This document shows, piece by piece, positions 17,857 through 26,907 of a DNA stretch of 64,000 nucleotides. Within the stretch, counting starts at the first letter, position 1. Each line of letters starts with the position of its first letter. The translations under genes and the position numbers were made by a program. Below the pieces are notes generated by a model, which was not told the DNA's origin, did not search any database, and saw only the letters and a list, made by a program, of their open reading frames with translations. Source of the DNA: SMYC01 sp963578475 (lineage in GTDB: Bacteria > Acidobacteriota > Vicinamibacteria > Marinacidobacterales > SMYC01); assembly GCA_963578475.1 (NCBI GenBank), contig CAUZCL010000023.1, forward strand, positions 1 through 64,000. The letters run 5' to 3'.

Positions 17857-19140
17857 ATGACGGCCGCACCCAACGACAGCTACTGGACCTCTGCGATCGA
17901 ACAAGCCCAAGCCAATCTCGAGCCGGCACTCGACGGCGCCCACACCGCGGACGTCGTTTGCGTGGGAGGCGGCTATACGAGCCTGGTTACAGCCTATCTT
18001 CTGAAAAAGAGGGACCCAAGCCTCGACGTGGTGATCCTCGAGGGTAATCATGTCGGCTTCGGCTCCTCGGGCCGAAACGGCGGGATGGTGCTCCACGAGC
18101 CCCATCTCGAGCGCCTCCCGAAGCACGGGGCCCATACGATTCGTTTTACTTATGACGAGACGGTCGCGCGATCGACTTCATCGATGAGCTCGAGCGCACC
18201 GGCTATCTCGAGATCGCACTCAATTCTTTTCACCGCAAAGAGCAGGCCGCCAAACAGAAGGCTTGCCGCGAGATCGGTATCGAGCTCGACGTTCTCGACG
18301 AGACCGCAATGCAGCAGACGATCCAGAGCGAGCGTTTCACGGGCGCGCTCGTCTATCCGAAAGCGGCCATGCTCCACCCTGGCAAATATGTGGCGGGCCT
18401 GAAAAGCGCCGTGCTCCGCCGCGGCGTGCGTCTCTACGAGAACAGCCCCGTTCAAAGGGTTCGGCCGGAGAGTAGCGCGGTTACGGTCGCAACCGCCGCC
18501 GGTTCCATTTCGGCGGCGAAGCTCGTTCTCGGCTTGAATGCCTACCATCCCGCCAGCGGTATCGGGATCGTGCGCGACCGCGCGGTCACGCTCTTCTCGT
18601 TCATCATTTTGACCGAGCCCCTCTCGGAGCGGCATTGGAAGGTCATCGGCTGGCGCGGACGGGAGGGCTATACCGATGCCCGGCGCGATCATAATTACGT
18701 GCGCTTGACCGGCGATCGCATCTTGTTCGGCGGCCGGGTGCAGTATCACTTCGGCCTCGAATCGCCGCCGGAGATCGACAAGATATTTGCGAGGCTCCAT
18801 GAGACGCTCCTCGAGACGTTTCCGAGCCTGCACGACATCGCGATCACGCGCCGATGGTGTGGGCCTGTCGCGATCACGTGGAGACGAACGCCCATGATCG
18901 CGAGCCGTGAGAACGACGACCTATGGTTCGCGCTCGGCTATTCGGGAATGGGCGTGTCGCTCGCCACGCTCTGCGGCCGTGCGCTCGGATCTCGTCACGG
19001 GTCGCGAACAACCTTGGTCCGATCTGCTCTATTTGAAAGACCCGCTGATGCCTCTACCGCCCGAGCCGCTGCGTTTCATCGGTTTCAAAGCCGGGTATCT
19101 CGGTATGCGCTTCATGGATTACGTCGAACGCTTCCGCTAG
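17857..19140 (+). pseudogene. DAO-type FAD oxidoreductase (PuuB-like), two frameshifts
   Basis: FAD-dependent oxidase of the glycine/D-amino-acid or gamma-glutamylputrescine oxidase type. Frame 1 has the Rossmann motif DVVCVGGGYTSLVTAYLLKK and the GFGSSGRNGGMV loop. Near 18170 one base appears lost (DETV, then AIDFIDELERTGYLEIAL) and near 18980 the frame changes again (MGVSLATLCGR, then SDLVTGREQPWSDLLYLKDP...), ending at 19140. All segments together give a normal full-length protein, so the damage is recent or is sequence error. It lies between an SpdH-like gene and an ALDH7 gene, fitting polyamine breakdown. Confidence 0.8.
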
Positions 19141-19260
19141 ATGCGTGCCTTCCAAACTACACTTGCGGTGGATTTCTTCCACCTCTATGATGGAGTGACT
19201 CGTTAGGATTTGTGTTGACCGCGCAAATGTTTCGCGGTCTTCAACGCCCAAAAAGCATGG

Positions 19261-19303
19261 CCACAGAGACACCGAGACACAGAGACACAGAGACACAGAG
19301 AAA
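19261..19303. repeat. 8-bp tandem repeat (GAGACACA)
   Basis: About four units of GAGACACA/GAGACACC followed by GAGAAAA. The same CCACAGAGA start recurs at 19431 in an inverted pair. It lies in the non-coding stretch after the DAO pseudogene. Confidence 0.85.
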
Positions 19304-19430
19304 ATCAAAACACTGTTCGTTCCCACGCTCCATTCGCCCAGTCACGGGTTGCACGGAGCGACGAAATCTCCAATTGGTTCGCCGACGGGTTGTACCCATC
19401 GTGGAGCATTCTTGCCGCTAGCAAGGGGGA

Positions 19431-19489
19431 CCACAGAGAAAAGGCAGAGTCCACGGAGCTGGTCGTCGCTTTTCTCTGTGCCTCTGTGG
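19431..19489. repeat. Inverted repeat CCACAGAGAAAAG / CTTTTCTCTGTG..CTCTGTGG
   Basis: The arm at 19431-19443 is complementary to 19469-19480, with a further CCTCTGTGG at 19481-19489. It shares its sequence with the 8-bp tandem repeat 170 bp upstream, so both belong to one dispersed repeat type. The rest of 19141-19557 holds no recognisable gene. Confidence 0.75.
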
Positions 19490-19557
19490 CCAATCCCTTT
19501 CTTGGTCGCGGCTACGCCGCGCTATGGTTGGATCTATTCAACAGGAGTGAGTGTGCC

Positions 19558-21099
19558 ATGACCACGGTAATGGAAAAACACAAAGTTTTGCTCGACAAGC
19601 TAGGCCTCGAAGACGTCAATGCGGGAGCTTGTGCGGGACCCGATAAATGGATCGCGGACCCGAACGGCACAGAGATTACGTCCTTGAATCCCACGACGGG
19701 TGAGCCCATCGCGAAAATCATCCAGGCTACGCCCCCAACTTACGAGACGGTCATGGCTCAGGCCCACGAAGCTTTTCTGTCCTGGCGGACGGTACCCGCT
19801 CCGGAGCGCGGACAATTGGTTCGCGATCTCGGAGACGCGCTTCGGGAGTTGAAAGAGCCGCTCGGAGATCTGATTTCGCTCGAAATGGGCAAGATTCGCG
19901 CCGAGGGGCACGGCGAAGTCCAGGAGATGATCGACATTTGCGATTTCGCCGTCGGCCTTTCGCGGCAGCTCTACGGGCTCACGATGCATTCCGAAAGGCC
20001 CAACCATCGGATGTACGAGCAATGGCATCCATTGGGTGTTGTTGGCATCATCACCGCCTTCAATTTTCCAATGGCGGTCTGGTCCTGGAACACGGCCATC
20101 GCCGCGGTTTGTGGCGACCCCGTCTTGTGGAAACCGTCGACCGATACGCCGCTCACGGCCATCGCCGTGCAGCATGTGGCCAACCGTGTGATGGCGGATC
20201 ACGGTTTGTCCGGCATCTTCACCCTTACGGTGGGCCCGGGCCGAAGTGTCGGCGAGCTTCTGTTAAACGACCCGCGAGCCGCGCTCGTCTCGTTCACCGG
20301 CTCCACGCCTGTGGGAAGACACGTTTCTGAGGCCGTGGCCAAGCGTTTCGGAGGCACGATCCTCGAGCTCGGCGGCAACAACGCCATCATCGTTGCCGGC
20401 GACGCGGATCTCGACATGGCGACACGCGCGATTCTGTTCGGGGCCGTGGGAACGGCAGGACAGCGCTGCACGAGCACGCGTCGTATCATCGTCCAGAAGG
20501 ACATCAGAGCGGAGCTCAAGGACCGCCTGGTCAAAGCTTATCAGCAAGTCCGCATCGGCGACCCGCTCGACGAAAGCACCTTGATGGGACCTCTCGTCAA
20601 CGCCAAAGCCGTCGACGACATGTTCGCCGCCCTCGACACAGTCAAAGAGCAGGGCGGCGAGATCCTCGTGGGCGGCAACAAGCTTCCTGAAAAGGGACCG
20701 AATTTCGTGGAGCCGACGATCGTCAAGATGCCGGAGCAATCCGAGATCGTGAAGGAAGAGACGTTCGCCCCGATCCTGTACATGCTCGAATTTGACGCTA
20801 TCGAGGAGGCCGTGGCGATCCACAACGGCGTTCCACAGGGGCTTTCGAGCGCGATCTTTACGGACAGCATGCGCACCGCCGAAACGTTCCTGTCTGTGGC
20901 GGGCTCGGATTGTGGCATCGCAAACGTCAATATCGGAACGTCCGGCGCCGAGATTGGCGGCGCCTTCGGCGGTGAGAAAGAGACCGGCGGCGGCCGGGAA
21001 TCGGGCTCCGACGCGTGGAAGGCCTATATGCGACGCCAGACCAACACGATCAACTGGTCGAAAGAGCTTCCGCTCGCTCAGGGCATTACGTTTGAGTAG
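19558..21099 (+). CDS. amaB: ALDH7-family aldehyde dehydrogenase (alpha-aminoadipic semialdehyde dehydrogenase-like)
   Basis: A 513-residue NAD-dependent aldehyde dehydrogenase. General base E270 (LELGGNNA) and catalytic C304 (GQRCTSTRR) are present. The C-terminal signature FGGEKETGGGRESGSDAW and the ending INWSKELPLAQGI are diagnostic of the ALDH7/antiquitin group, which oxidises alpha-aminoadipic semialdehyde (piperideine-6-carboxylate) in lysine breakdown. The ATG at 19558 follows AGGAG; the frame is open upstream only through repeat DNA. The preceding amine-oxidising genes fit a role in oxidising aldehydes from amine catabolism. Symbol assigned by subfamily. Confidence 0.88.
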   Translation: MTTVMEKHKVLLDKLGLEDVNAGACAGPDKWIADPNGTEITSLNPTTGEPIAKIIQATPPTYETVMAQAHEAFLSWRTVPAPERGQLVRDLGDALRELKEPLGDLISLEMGKIRAEGHGEVQEMIDICDFAVGLSRQLYGLTMHSERPNHRMYEQWHPLGVVGIITAFNFPMAVWSWNTAIAAVCGDPVLWKPSTDTPLTAIAVQHVANRVMADHGLSGIFTLTVGPGRSVGELLLNDPRAALVSFTGSTPVGRHVSEAVAKRFGGTILELGGNNAIIVAGDADLDMATRAILFGAVGTAGQRCTSTRRIIVQKDIRAELKDRLVKAYQQVRIGDPLDESTLMGPLVNAKAVDDMFAALDTVKEQGGEILVGGNKLPEKGPNFVEPTIVKMPEQSEIVKEETFAPILYMLEFDAIEEAVAIHNGVPQGLSSAIFTDSMRTAETFLSVAGSDCGIANVNIGTSGAEIGGAFGGEKETGGGRESGSDAWKAYMRRQTNTINWSKELPLAQGITFE

Positions 21100-21146
21100 A
21101 CCGCGTTTCGCTGCTTCTACCAGCTATCAGCGCCTGCTACCCTTCG

Positions 21147-21685
21147 ATGGTAACGGAATCGCCGGAGCAAGGTGAGCCCAGTGAAGTCCTCCAGCTAGAG
21201 CGGCTTCGGCAAGCGCCTCCTCTTCGTCGTTTCGCGGGGTACTTTCGTCTCGGCGGCCCCGGCTTCATGGACGCCGCGCTCACGCTCGGCGCGGGCACAC
21301 TCACGGCCGCGATGCTCTCGGGCGCCACCTTCGGCTATAAGACGGTTTGGCTCCTCTGGGTCTCGATGGGGCTCGGCCTGTTCATGATGGCGGCCATGGC
21401 GCGGTTTACCACGCGTGGCCTCGGGGTCATAGCCCTTCAAGACCGCTACCACGGCTGGGTCATCGGCTCGCTCATGACAGCGCTCATCGGCACCACCGGC
21501 GTGGCCATCGTTTTCAATTGGGGCCAAGTAAGTCTCGGCACCTACTTGATGGAGTTACTGGCGGACAGGCTCGGCTACACGTTCCCGCAACAGTGGAATT
21601 GGATCGTCTACGTGGCCCTCACGAGCTGGCTCACTTTGAGCTACGGACGGAAAGGCCGCCGCGGCATCCGCTTCATCGAGAATTC
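21147..21685 (+). pseudogene. Nramp-type metal transporter, 3'-truncated
   Basis: The first 180 or so residues of an Nramp-like divalent-metal transporter: a short cytoplasmic start, then hydrophobic helices with GGPGFMDAALTLGAGTLTAA (TM1 region), GYKTVWLLWVSMGLGLFMMA and MTALIGTTGVAIVFNWGQV. It stops matching the family at GRKGRRGIRFIEN, where the DNA switches at a GAATTC (21680-21685) to the antisense of a response regulator. The remaining frame (to 21959) is a shadow. Half of the expected transmembrane core is missing, so it cannot be functional as read. Confidence 0.75.
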
Positions 21686-21974
21686 TTCGAAGATCAGGAC
21701 TCGTTTTGATCTCCCGAAGCACCTCGTGGCCATCCGTTCCCGGCAAGTTGAGATCGAGCAAAACTATCCCCGGTCGAGGAGCTTTGCTAGCGTCGGCGTA
21801 CTCTCCCCGATGATTCAAGTAGTCGAGTGCGCTGTCTCCATCAGGGCACCAGTGGATGCTGTTGTCGACGCCCGCTTTGCGAAAGGAACGAATGATGGCT
21901 TCTTTGTCCTCCGGGCTGTCCTCGACGAGGAGGACCATTTGCGACAACGGCTTGAATAGTTGAGCTTCTGTCAT
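21680..21974 (-). pseudogene. CheY/Rcp1-like response regulator, 3'-truncated
   Basis: The N-terminal two thirds of a receiver domain: acidic pocket VEDS (E18/D19), phosphoacceptor D74 in IVLLDLNLPGTDGHEVLREI, then TSPDLRRI. The family continues with a beta-strand and the conserved Thr and Lys, but here the frame runs into antisense Nramp sequence after a GAATTC shared by both genes. The start ATG 21974 has GAGGAA upstream. The long pre-receiver spacing and the NHRGEYADASKAPRPG insert are typical of stand-alone Rcp1-type regulators paired with phytochrome-like kinases; no kinase is nearby. Confidence 0.75.
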
Positions 21975-22229
21975 GAGATTTTCCTCGAATGAAATAGAAA
22001 AACGGATGCGAAGTTTGAATCTTTGAATCTAGCGTCCTAATCGACCACAGCGCCAGATCCTTTAGGAAGAAACGGCAGAGGGTGAACGTTGGGTGACGCG
22101 CCCTGAAACGGGCATCCGTGTCGTGGATTCCGCACGCGCGGTTCACGAGGAGGTGATAACCGGGCTCGCTCTACGCTTTTGAAGGTGGAGCTCCGCGCTG
22201 CGCCGCGAAGCTATGATAACGTCCTCGAC

Positions 22230-23744
22230 ATGATCCGCGATCGGGCGATCCTTCTCGCGGTCATTGCATTGAGCCTCGGTCTCAACCTCACCGCGGTGTC
22301 TTGGAGCCTTCCCTCGCGGTTCGCATGGGCTACCGACGAGCTACAACCGCCCATCATTCTCTTGGGGATCGAGGAGGGTTTCTCGGGCGACTGGCATCAA
22401 CCCGCCTATCCTCCACTTCATTACTACCTTTTGGCTGCGTCCTATATGCCGCTCCTCGCCGCCGACGCCATCGACGTCGAGAGCGTCGAAGGACGGACCG
22501 TTCTCTACTATCTAGGGCGCGCTCTTTCTCTTGCGATGGGCGTCGGGATATTGCTGACGCTTTACCGCATCGGTATCGAGATTTTTGACCGGCGCTCCGC
22601 GGTTCTCGCTAGTCTCACCGCGGCCTTGACGGCGCCTTTCGTGTACTACGCCAAATTCGCGAATCTCGACGTTCCGCTTTCCTTTTGGGTGCTGTTGTCC
22701 CTATATTTTTTCGTACGCCACTGGAAGTTCGGAAAACAACGCGACCTGTGGCTGTTCGCGGGGGTTGCCGTCTTGGCGATGTGCACCAAAGACCAAGCCT
22801 ATGCTTTCTACGTGCTCCCCGTGGGCGCGTACCTATTTTTCCGCTTCCGCCGCACCGGCAAGCTCGTAGAACGCGGCCCGATGCGCGCGGCGGCGATAGC
22901 CTTCATCCTCTTTCTCACCATTCACAATGTCGTCTTGAATTTCTGGGGCTTCGTCCACCACTTCGAAGAAATCCTCTGGGCGCGAAGTCACTACAGCGCG
23001 TTCGAAGCCGACGCACTCAGCCAGCTCGATCTGCTCATCCAAACCCTGCGCCACGTCCAGTTCGGGCTCGGCTGGCCGCTGACGCTCGCGAGTGCCGGTG
23101 GGTTGTGGCTCGCCTTCGTGAAACGAGACAAAGACCCTCTTCCGCTTTGGCTCGTGCTCGCCGCGCTTTCTTATTACATCTTCTTCATCGCACCGGTGGG
23201 CAGCACGTGGCTGCGCTACAGCTTGCCTCTCGTGCTCATCCTGTCTCTTTTCGCCGGCCACGCGCTGGCCACTCTATGGAGTCTTTCAAGAGGTTGGTAC
23301 CGAGCTGGCATCGTCGCCGTCCTCGCATACTCTTTTCTCTACGCGGCTTCGGTCGACATATTGCTGCTCCACGATTCGCGTTATACGGTGGAGCATTGGC
23401 TCAAGGCGCACATGAAGCCCGGTGAGGTCGTGGGTTTCATGGGGCCGGAATATTACCTCCCGCGTTTCGACGGTTTGAACGCAAAGAGGCTCCGGCCGAC
23501 TGAGTCGGTTCTCGAGCGCTCACGACCCGACTATCTCGTCATCAACCCCGAATATGTTGCGCGCTTCGCACCGGGCACCCGCGAAGGCGATCTATTCACG
23601 AAGCTCTCGGCGGGGCGCGCGGGCTACGGCCTCGCGCTTCAGCATCAGTCGCATCCGAGAGGCATGCTCCTCGACTTCGAGAACATCCTCGGGAACATGG
23701 CGAAAGTAAATCCTGTGATCGCAGTCTACGAGCGTGCGGAGTGA
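22230..23744 (+). CDS. GT-C/PMT-family (GT39-like) membrane glycosyltransferase
   Basis: A 504-residue polytopic membrane protein of the dolichyl-phosphate-mannose-mannosyltransferase type. TM1 is RAILLAVIALSLGLNL, followed by a periplasmic loop with the acidic FAWATDELQPP pair expected for GT-C catalysis and the HQPAYPPLHYYLLA motif. Roughly ten more hydrophobic segments follow and a soluble C-terminus from about residue 395. It probably moves a sugar from a polyprenyl-phosphate donor to a protein or lipid in the periplasm. ATG 22230 places TM1 near the start; a TTG at 22179 is possible. Acceptor unknown. Confidence 0.8.
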   Translation: MIRDRAILLAVIALSLGLNLTAVSWSLPSRFAWATDELQPPIILLGIEEGFSGDWHQPAYPPLHYYLLAASYMPLLAADAIDVESVEGRTVLYYLGRALSLAMGVGILLTLYRIGIEIFDRRSAVLASLTAALTAPFVYYAKFANLDVPLSFWVLLSLYFFVRHWKFGKQRDLWLFAGVAVLAMCTKDQAYAFYVLPVGAYLFFRFRRTGKLVERGPMRAAAIAFILFLTIHNVVLNFWGFVHHFEEILWARSHYSAFEADALSQLDLLIQTLRHVQFGLGWPLTLASAGGLWLAFVKRDKDPLPLWLVLAALSYYIFFIAPVGSTWLRYSLPLVLILSLFAGHALATLWSLSRGWYRAGIVAVLAYSFLYAASVDILLLHDSRYTVEHWLKAHMKPGEVVGFMGPEYYLPRFDGLNAKRLRPTESVLERSRPDYLVINPEYVARFAPGTREGDLFTKLSAGRAGYGLALQHQSHPRGMLLDFENILGNMAKVNPVIAVYERAE

Positions 23745-23746
23745 CG

Positions 23747-24022
23747 TCAAAGAAGGGACGACAACACGTTTTGAAAGCGCTGCCGATCGTCCGCGGCAAT
23801 GCCGCGTGAGAATCTCAAGGTCCGGCCGTGATGTAACGACACCGTGCCGGTGATGCCCGCATGGCGGGCGACCTCTTCGAAGCCGCGTCGGAGCGGCCCA
23901 GCCACCTTGCCGCGCACCGATTGGATGATTCCGCCCTTGAACTCGATTCGAAAAATGAAAGAGCTCGAAAAAAGCCAGACCACGAAGGCCAGGAAAGCCG
24001 CGACCAATACCAACCGAGCCAT
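23747..24022 (-). CDS. DUF3634 family small membrane protein
   Basis: A 91-residue protein: one N-terminal transmembrane helix (LVLVAAFLAFVVWLFSSSFI), then FRIEFKGGIIQSVRGKVAG and a short soluble domain ending with ADDRQRFQNVLSSLL. The pattern of a membrane anchor followed by VRGxVxxxLRRxFEEV matches DUF3634. Function unknown. It ends 2 nt from the stop of the convergent glycosyltransferase gene. Confidence 0.65.
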   Translation of the reverse strand: MARLVLVAAFLAFVVWLFSSSFIFRIEFKGGIIQSVRGKVAGPLRRGFEEVARHAGITGTVSLHHGRTLRFSRGIAADDRQRFQNVLSSLL

Positions 24023-24113
24023 GATGCAGTCTAGCGCGGTGCAACACCTTGACGGCCCAGCGCTCTGATGTCAGAGTAGCCCTCGGCCGAATCACACTGA
24101 TTCAGGTGGACCG

Positions 24114-24966
24114 ATGTCTTTGTTGATCGGGATTGCCTTTCTCGCCCTCGCCGCAAGCGCTCCCGCGGCGTCCTAAACGGGACAGGACCGACCCGCCTAC
24201 ACGGCACCCCGCGCCGCGGACGGGCATCCCGATTTGAACGGGATTTGGCAGGCGCTCAACGAGGCGCATTACGACCTCGCCACCCATATGGCGCGCGCGG
24301 CTATGGCGTTTCGCGAGGGTCCTGTCCGCCCGGTTCCCGCGGATGCCGTGCTCGCGCTCGGCGCCGTCGGTGCTGTGCCCGGCGGATTCGGGGTGGGTCG
24401 AAGGCGGCGAGATCCCGTACAAACCCGCGGCGCTCGCGAAGCAGAAGGAAAATCGCGAGAACTGGCTCGAGCTCGACCCGGAGATCAAGTGCTACTTGCC
24501 GGGCGTTCCGCGGGCGACCTATATGCCTTACCCCTTCCATATTTTTCAGAGCCACAACTCGTTTTTCATCGCTTATACCTATGCTGGCGCCGTGCGCGAT
24601 ATCTATATCGAAGACTCGGGACCGCCGCCTATTGATTCCTGGATGGGACAATCCGTCGGGCATTGGGAAGGCGAGACCTTCGTCGTCGAGGTCACGGGTC
24701 AGAACGACCAAATGTGGTTCGACCGCTCTGGGAATTTCCACAGTGAAGAGCTCCGTGTCGTGGAGCGCTATACGCGGACCGGGCCCGACCACCTTCTGTA
24801 CGAGGCCACCATCGAAGATCCGAAAGTCTTCGAGCGGCCGTGGAAGATCAGCATGCCGCTCTATCGACGGATCGAGTCGAGTGCGCAGCTGATGGAGTTC
24901 AAGCACGTCGAGTTCGTCGAAGAGATGATGTACGGCGAGTTCCGAAAGACGCCGCTCAGCCGGTAG
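24114..24966 (+). pseudogene. Secreted hypothetical protein (paralogue 1), nonsense + frameshift
   Basis: A signal peptide (MSLLIGIAFLALAASAPAAS) is followed at once by an in-frame TAA (24171-24173), probably from a Gln codon. The same frame then gives ADGHPDLNGIWQALNEAHYD. Near 24395 one extra G shifts the frame, after which the protein continues cleanly as EIPYKPAALAKQKENRENW to LVERYTRTG-type motifs and stops at 24966. The PDLNGIWQ start and WEGETFVVEVTG core recur in the next paralogue and are often found beside DUF6152 genes. Function unknown. Confidence 0.7.
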
Positions 24967-24983
24967 CGAGAGGAGTCGGGTCG

Positions 24984-25956
24984 ATGCGCGCTCGAATCAC
25001 ATTCCTTGTCGCGACACTCGTCATCGCGACCGGCTATCGGCTCAGGAAGCCAAGGAGATCCCACGGACGCCCGACGGCCGGCCGGATTTGTCCGGGATAT
25101 ACGACACGGCCACGTTGAGGCCGCACGCACAGCAAGGCTCGCGCTGCCGAGTGATGGGGACCGCGACGCACCTCCGCCTGGCGGCGACGGCTCTCCCGGC
25201 GCGGCCGGCAACGTTCGCGGATATAACAACTTCTGGACCGATCGGGGCACCGAAGCCTTCACGCTCGACGGCAAGTTCCGCACTTCTATCATCGTCGACC
25301 CGAAAAACGGCCGCGACCCGGAATTGACGCCGGCCGGCGCGAAACGGCGCGCCGCTTGGGTCAGCCTTTTTGGGAAGAACACCGGCGAGGCGTGGTGGCT
25401 CGACTGGCCGGGTCCCGGCCCTTACGACAACCCGGAGCAACGCCCGCTTGGCGAGCGCTGCTTGCTCGCTTTCGGCTCTTCGTCAGGGCCGCCTTCCTTG
25501 CCCGTGCTCTACAACAACTTCAAGCGCATCGTTCAGACTGAGGACTACGTCGTTATCCTCGTCGAGATGGTTCACGACGCGCGCATCATCCCTTTGAACC
25601 GAGAGCACGCACCGAAGAAGATCCGGAAGTGGATGGGCGATTAGGTCGGACATTGGGAAGGCGACACGCTCGTCGTGGACACGGCCAACTTTACCGACAA
25701 GACCGCGTTCCGCGGCGCTTCAGAGAACCTACACGTGGTGGAGCGCTTCACGCGCGTCGACGAGAATAGGCTCCTTTGTCAGCTCACCATCGACGATCCC
25801 GAAACGTGGAAAACACCGTGGAGCGGCAAATATCTGTGGGTGGCGACGGACGACGCGATGTACGAATATGCCTGCCACGACGCCAATTACGCTCTCGCAA
25901 ACATCCTCAGAGGCGCGCGGCTACTCGACGCCGAAGCCCTGGAGAAAAAAAGGTAA
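24984..25956 (+). pseudogene. Secreted hypothetical protein (paralogue 2), frameshifts + nonsense
   Basis: Starts with a signal peptide (MRARITFLVATLVIATG) with AGGAG upstream. The frame changes within the leader (continuing as AQEAKEIPRTPDGRPDLSGIYD) and again near 25130. The long central part GYNNFWTDRGTEAFTLDGKF to KKIRKWMGD then meets an in-frame TAG (25642-25644), followed in the same frame by VGHWEGDTLVVDTANFTDKT and ending at 25956. Same architecture as paralogue 1 (PDLSGIYD, WEGDTLVVDT), so a tandem duplication in which both copies are broken. Confidence 0.7.
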
Positions 25957-25962
25957 CCGCCC

Positions 25963-26421
25963 ATGCGCGATAAACTAGCCGTCGTCATCCTTGCTATATT
26001 CGCTCTACTCCTCGCCGCGGCTCTGCCCGTAGTGGCCCATCACGCCTTCGGGGCAGAGTTCGATCCCAACCGGCCCGTCTTATTGGAGGGGCCGGTGACG
26101 AAAGTCGAGTGGGTCAACCCGCATGCCTGGATCCACCTAGACGTGACGACCGAGGACGGCAAAACGGAGTCGTGGATGGTCGAAGGAGGGACGCCCAACA
26201 CGCTCTTGAGACGCGGCGTCACGAAGGACTCGTTGAAGCCGGGCACGGTGATCATCGTCGACGGCTACCAAAGCAAAGATCGCTCGAATCGGGCCAACGG
26301 GCGCAATGTAACTTTCCCGGACGGACGGAAGCTCTTCCTGGGCTCGTCGGGCACGGGCGCCCCCCGGGACGGAGCGGATCCGACGGAGCGGCCGCGAAAG
26401 AAAAAGCCCAACACCCGTTAG
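25963..26421 (+). CDS. DUF6152 family secreted protein
   Basis: A 152-residue exported protein. The hydrophobic leader LAVVILAIFALLLAAALPVVA is followed directly by the diagnostic HHAFGAEFDPNRPVLLEG and VTKVEWVNPHAWIHLDV, an OB-like beta-barrel, and a basic Pro-rich tail. Function unknown; the His pair after the cleavage site could bind metal. It is intact although the two upstream genes on the same strand, 6 nt and 1 kb away, are broken. Convergent with the DUF6644 pair. Confidence 0.8.
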   Translation: MRDKLAVVILAIFALLLAAALPVVAHHAFGAEFDPNRPVLLEGPVTKVEWVNPHAWIHLDVTTEDGKTESWMVEGGTPNTLLRRGVTKDSLKPGTVIIVDGYQSKDRSNRANGRNVTFPDGRKLFLGSSGTGAPRDGADPTERPRKKKPNTR

Positions 26422-26433
26422 CTAGCAGCTTAG

Positions 26434-26907
26434 TTAGGAAAAGCCGATCCAGCGTCCGCCCCAAGGGACGGTCGCCCAGAGCCCGATCGAAACGACACCG
26501 ACGACCCGGCCCCAGATAGGGCCGATGCTTCCGGCTTCCGCCATCGATACTTTGCGGCGAATCGTAAAGGTGAAGATGAGTGCGAAGAAGAGACCCGTGA
26601 TCTTTATCCAGAACGCTTCGCTGTAGTAGCACTTCACGGATTCGGAGACGAAGAGCAAGCTCCCGGAGACGACAGCAACGGCTACGCCTCGCTGCAGCCA
26701 GGGTTTCATCTCCTGTGCAACCTGCGCGACGGGTTGCGATCGAAACGCAAGCCCAATCAGGCGGAGATCTACGAGGAGCACGGCGCCTCCGAGAACTCCG
26801 AAGGCAACGAGGTGAAACGCCTCGATGAAGGGAAACAGCCACGTCGAAGTACGGATTATCTCGCCCACCGTCGTAAGCTCGAACCATTCGAAGAGCGGGA
26901 GAAGCAT
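26434..26907 (-). CDS. DUF6644 family membrane protein
   Basis: A 157-residue membrane protein with four predicted helices: after FEWFELTTVGEIIRTSTWLF come VAFGVLGGAVLLVDLRLIGLA, GVAVAVVSGSLLFVSESV, IKITGLFFALIFTFTI and VVGVVSIGLWATVPWGG. Helical His/Glu positions (EAFHL) could bind haem or quinone, but this is inference. Its ATG shares a base with the TGA of the upstream gene (TGATG), so translation is coupled. The longer upstream frame is a shadow. Confidence 0.75.
   Translation of the reverse strand: MLLPLFEWFELTTVGEIIRTSTWLFPFIEAFHLVAFGVLGGAVLLVDLRLIGLAFRSQPVAQVAQEMKPWLQRGVAVAVVSGSLLFVSESVKCYYSEAFWIKITGLFFALIFTFTIRRKVSMAEAGSIGPIWGRVVGVVSIGLWATVPWGGRWIGFS

Noticed and set aside
19261..19303. 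Possible CRISPR array
   Set aside because: Units are 8 bp and contiguous; no spacers and no cas genes.
22146..22160. GAGGAGGTGATAACC resembling an anti-16S-tail match
   Set aside because: No start codon lies within 12 nt and no gene frame begins there; the GT-C gene starts about 70 nt later. It may be chance.
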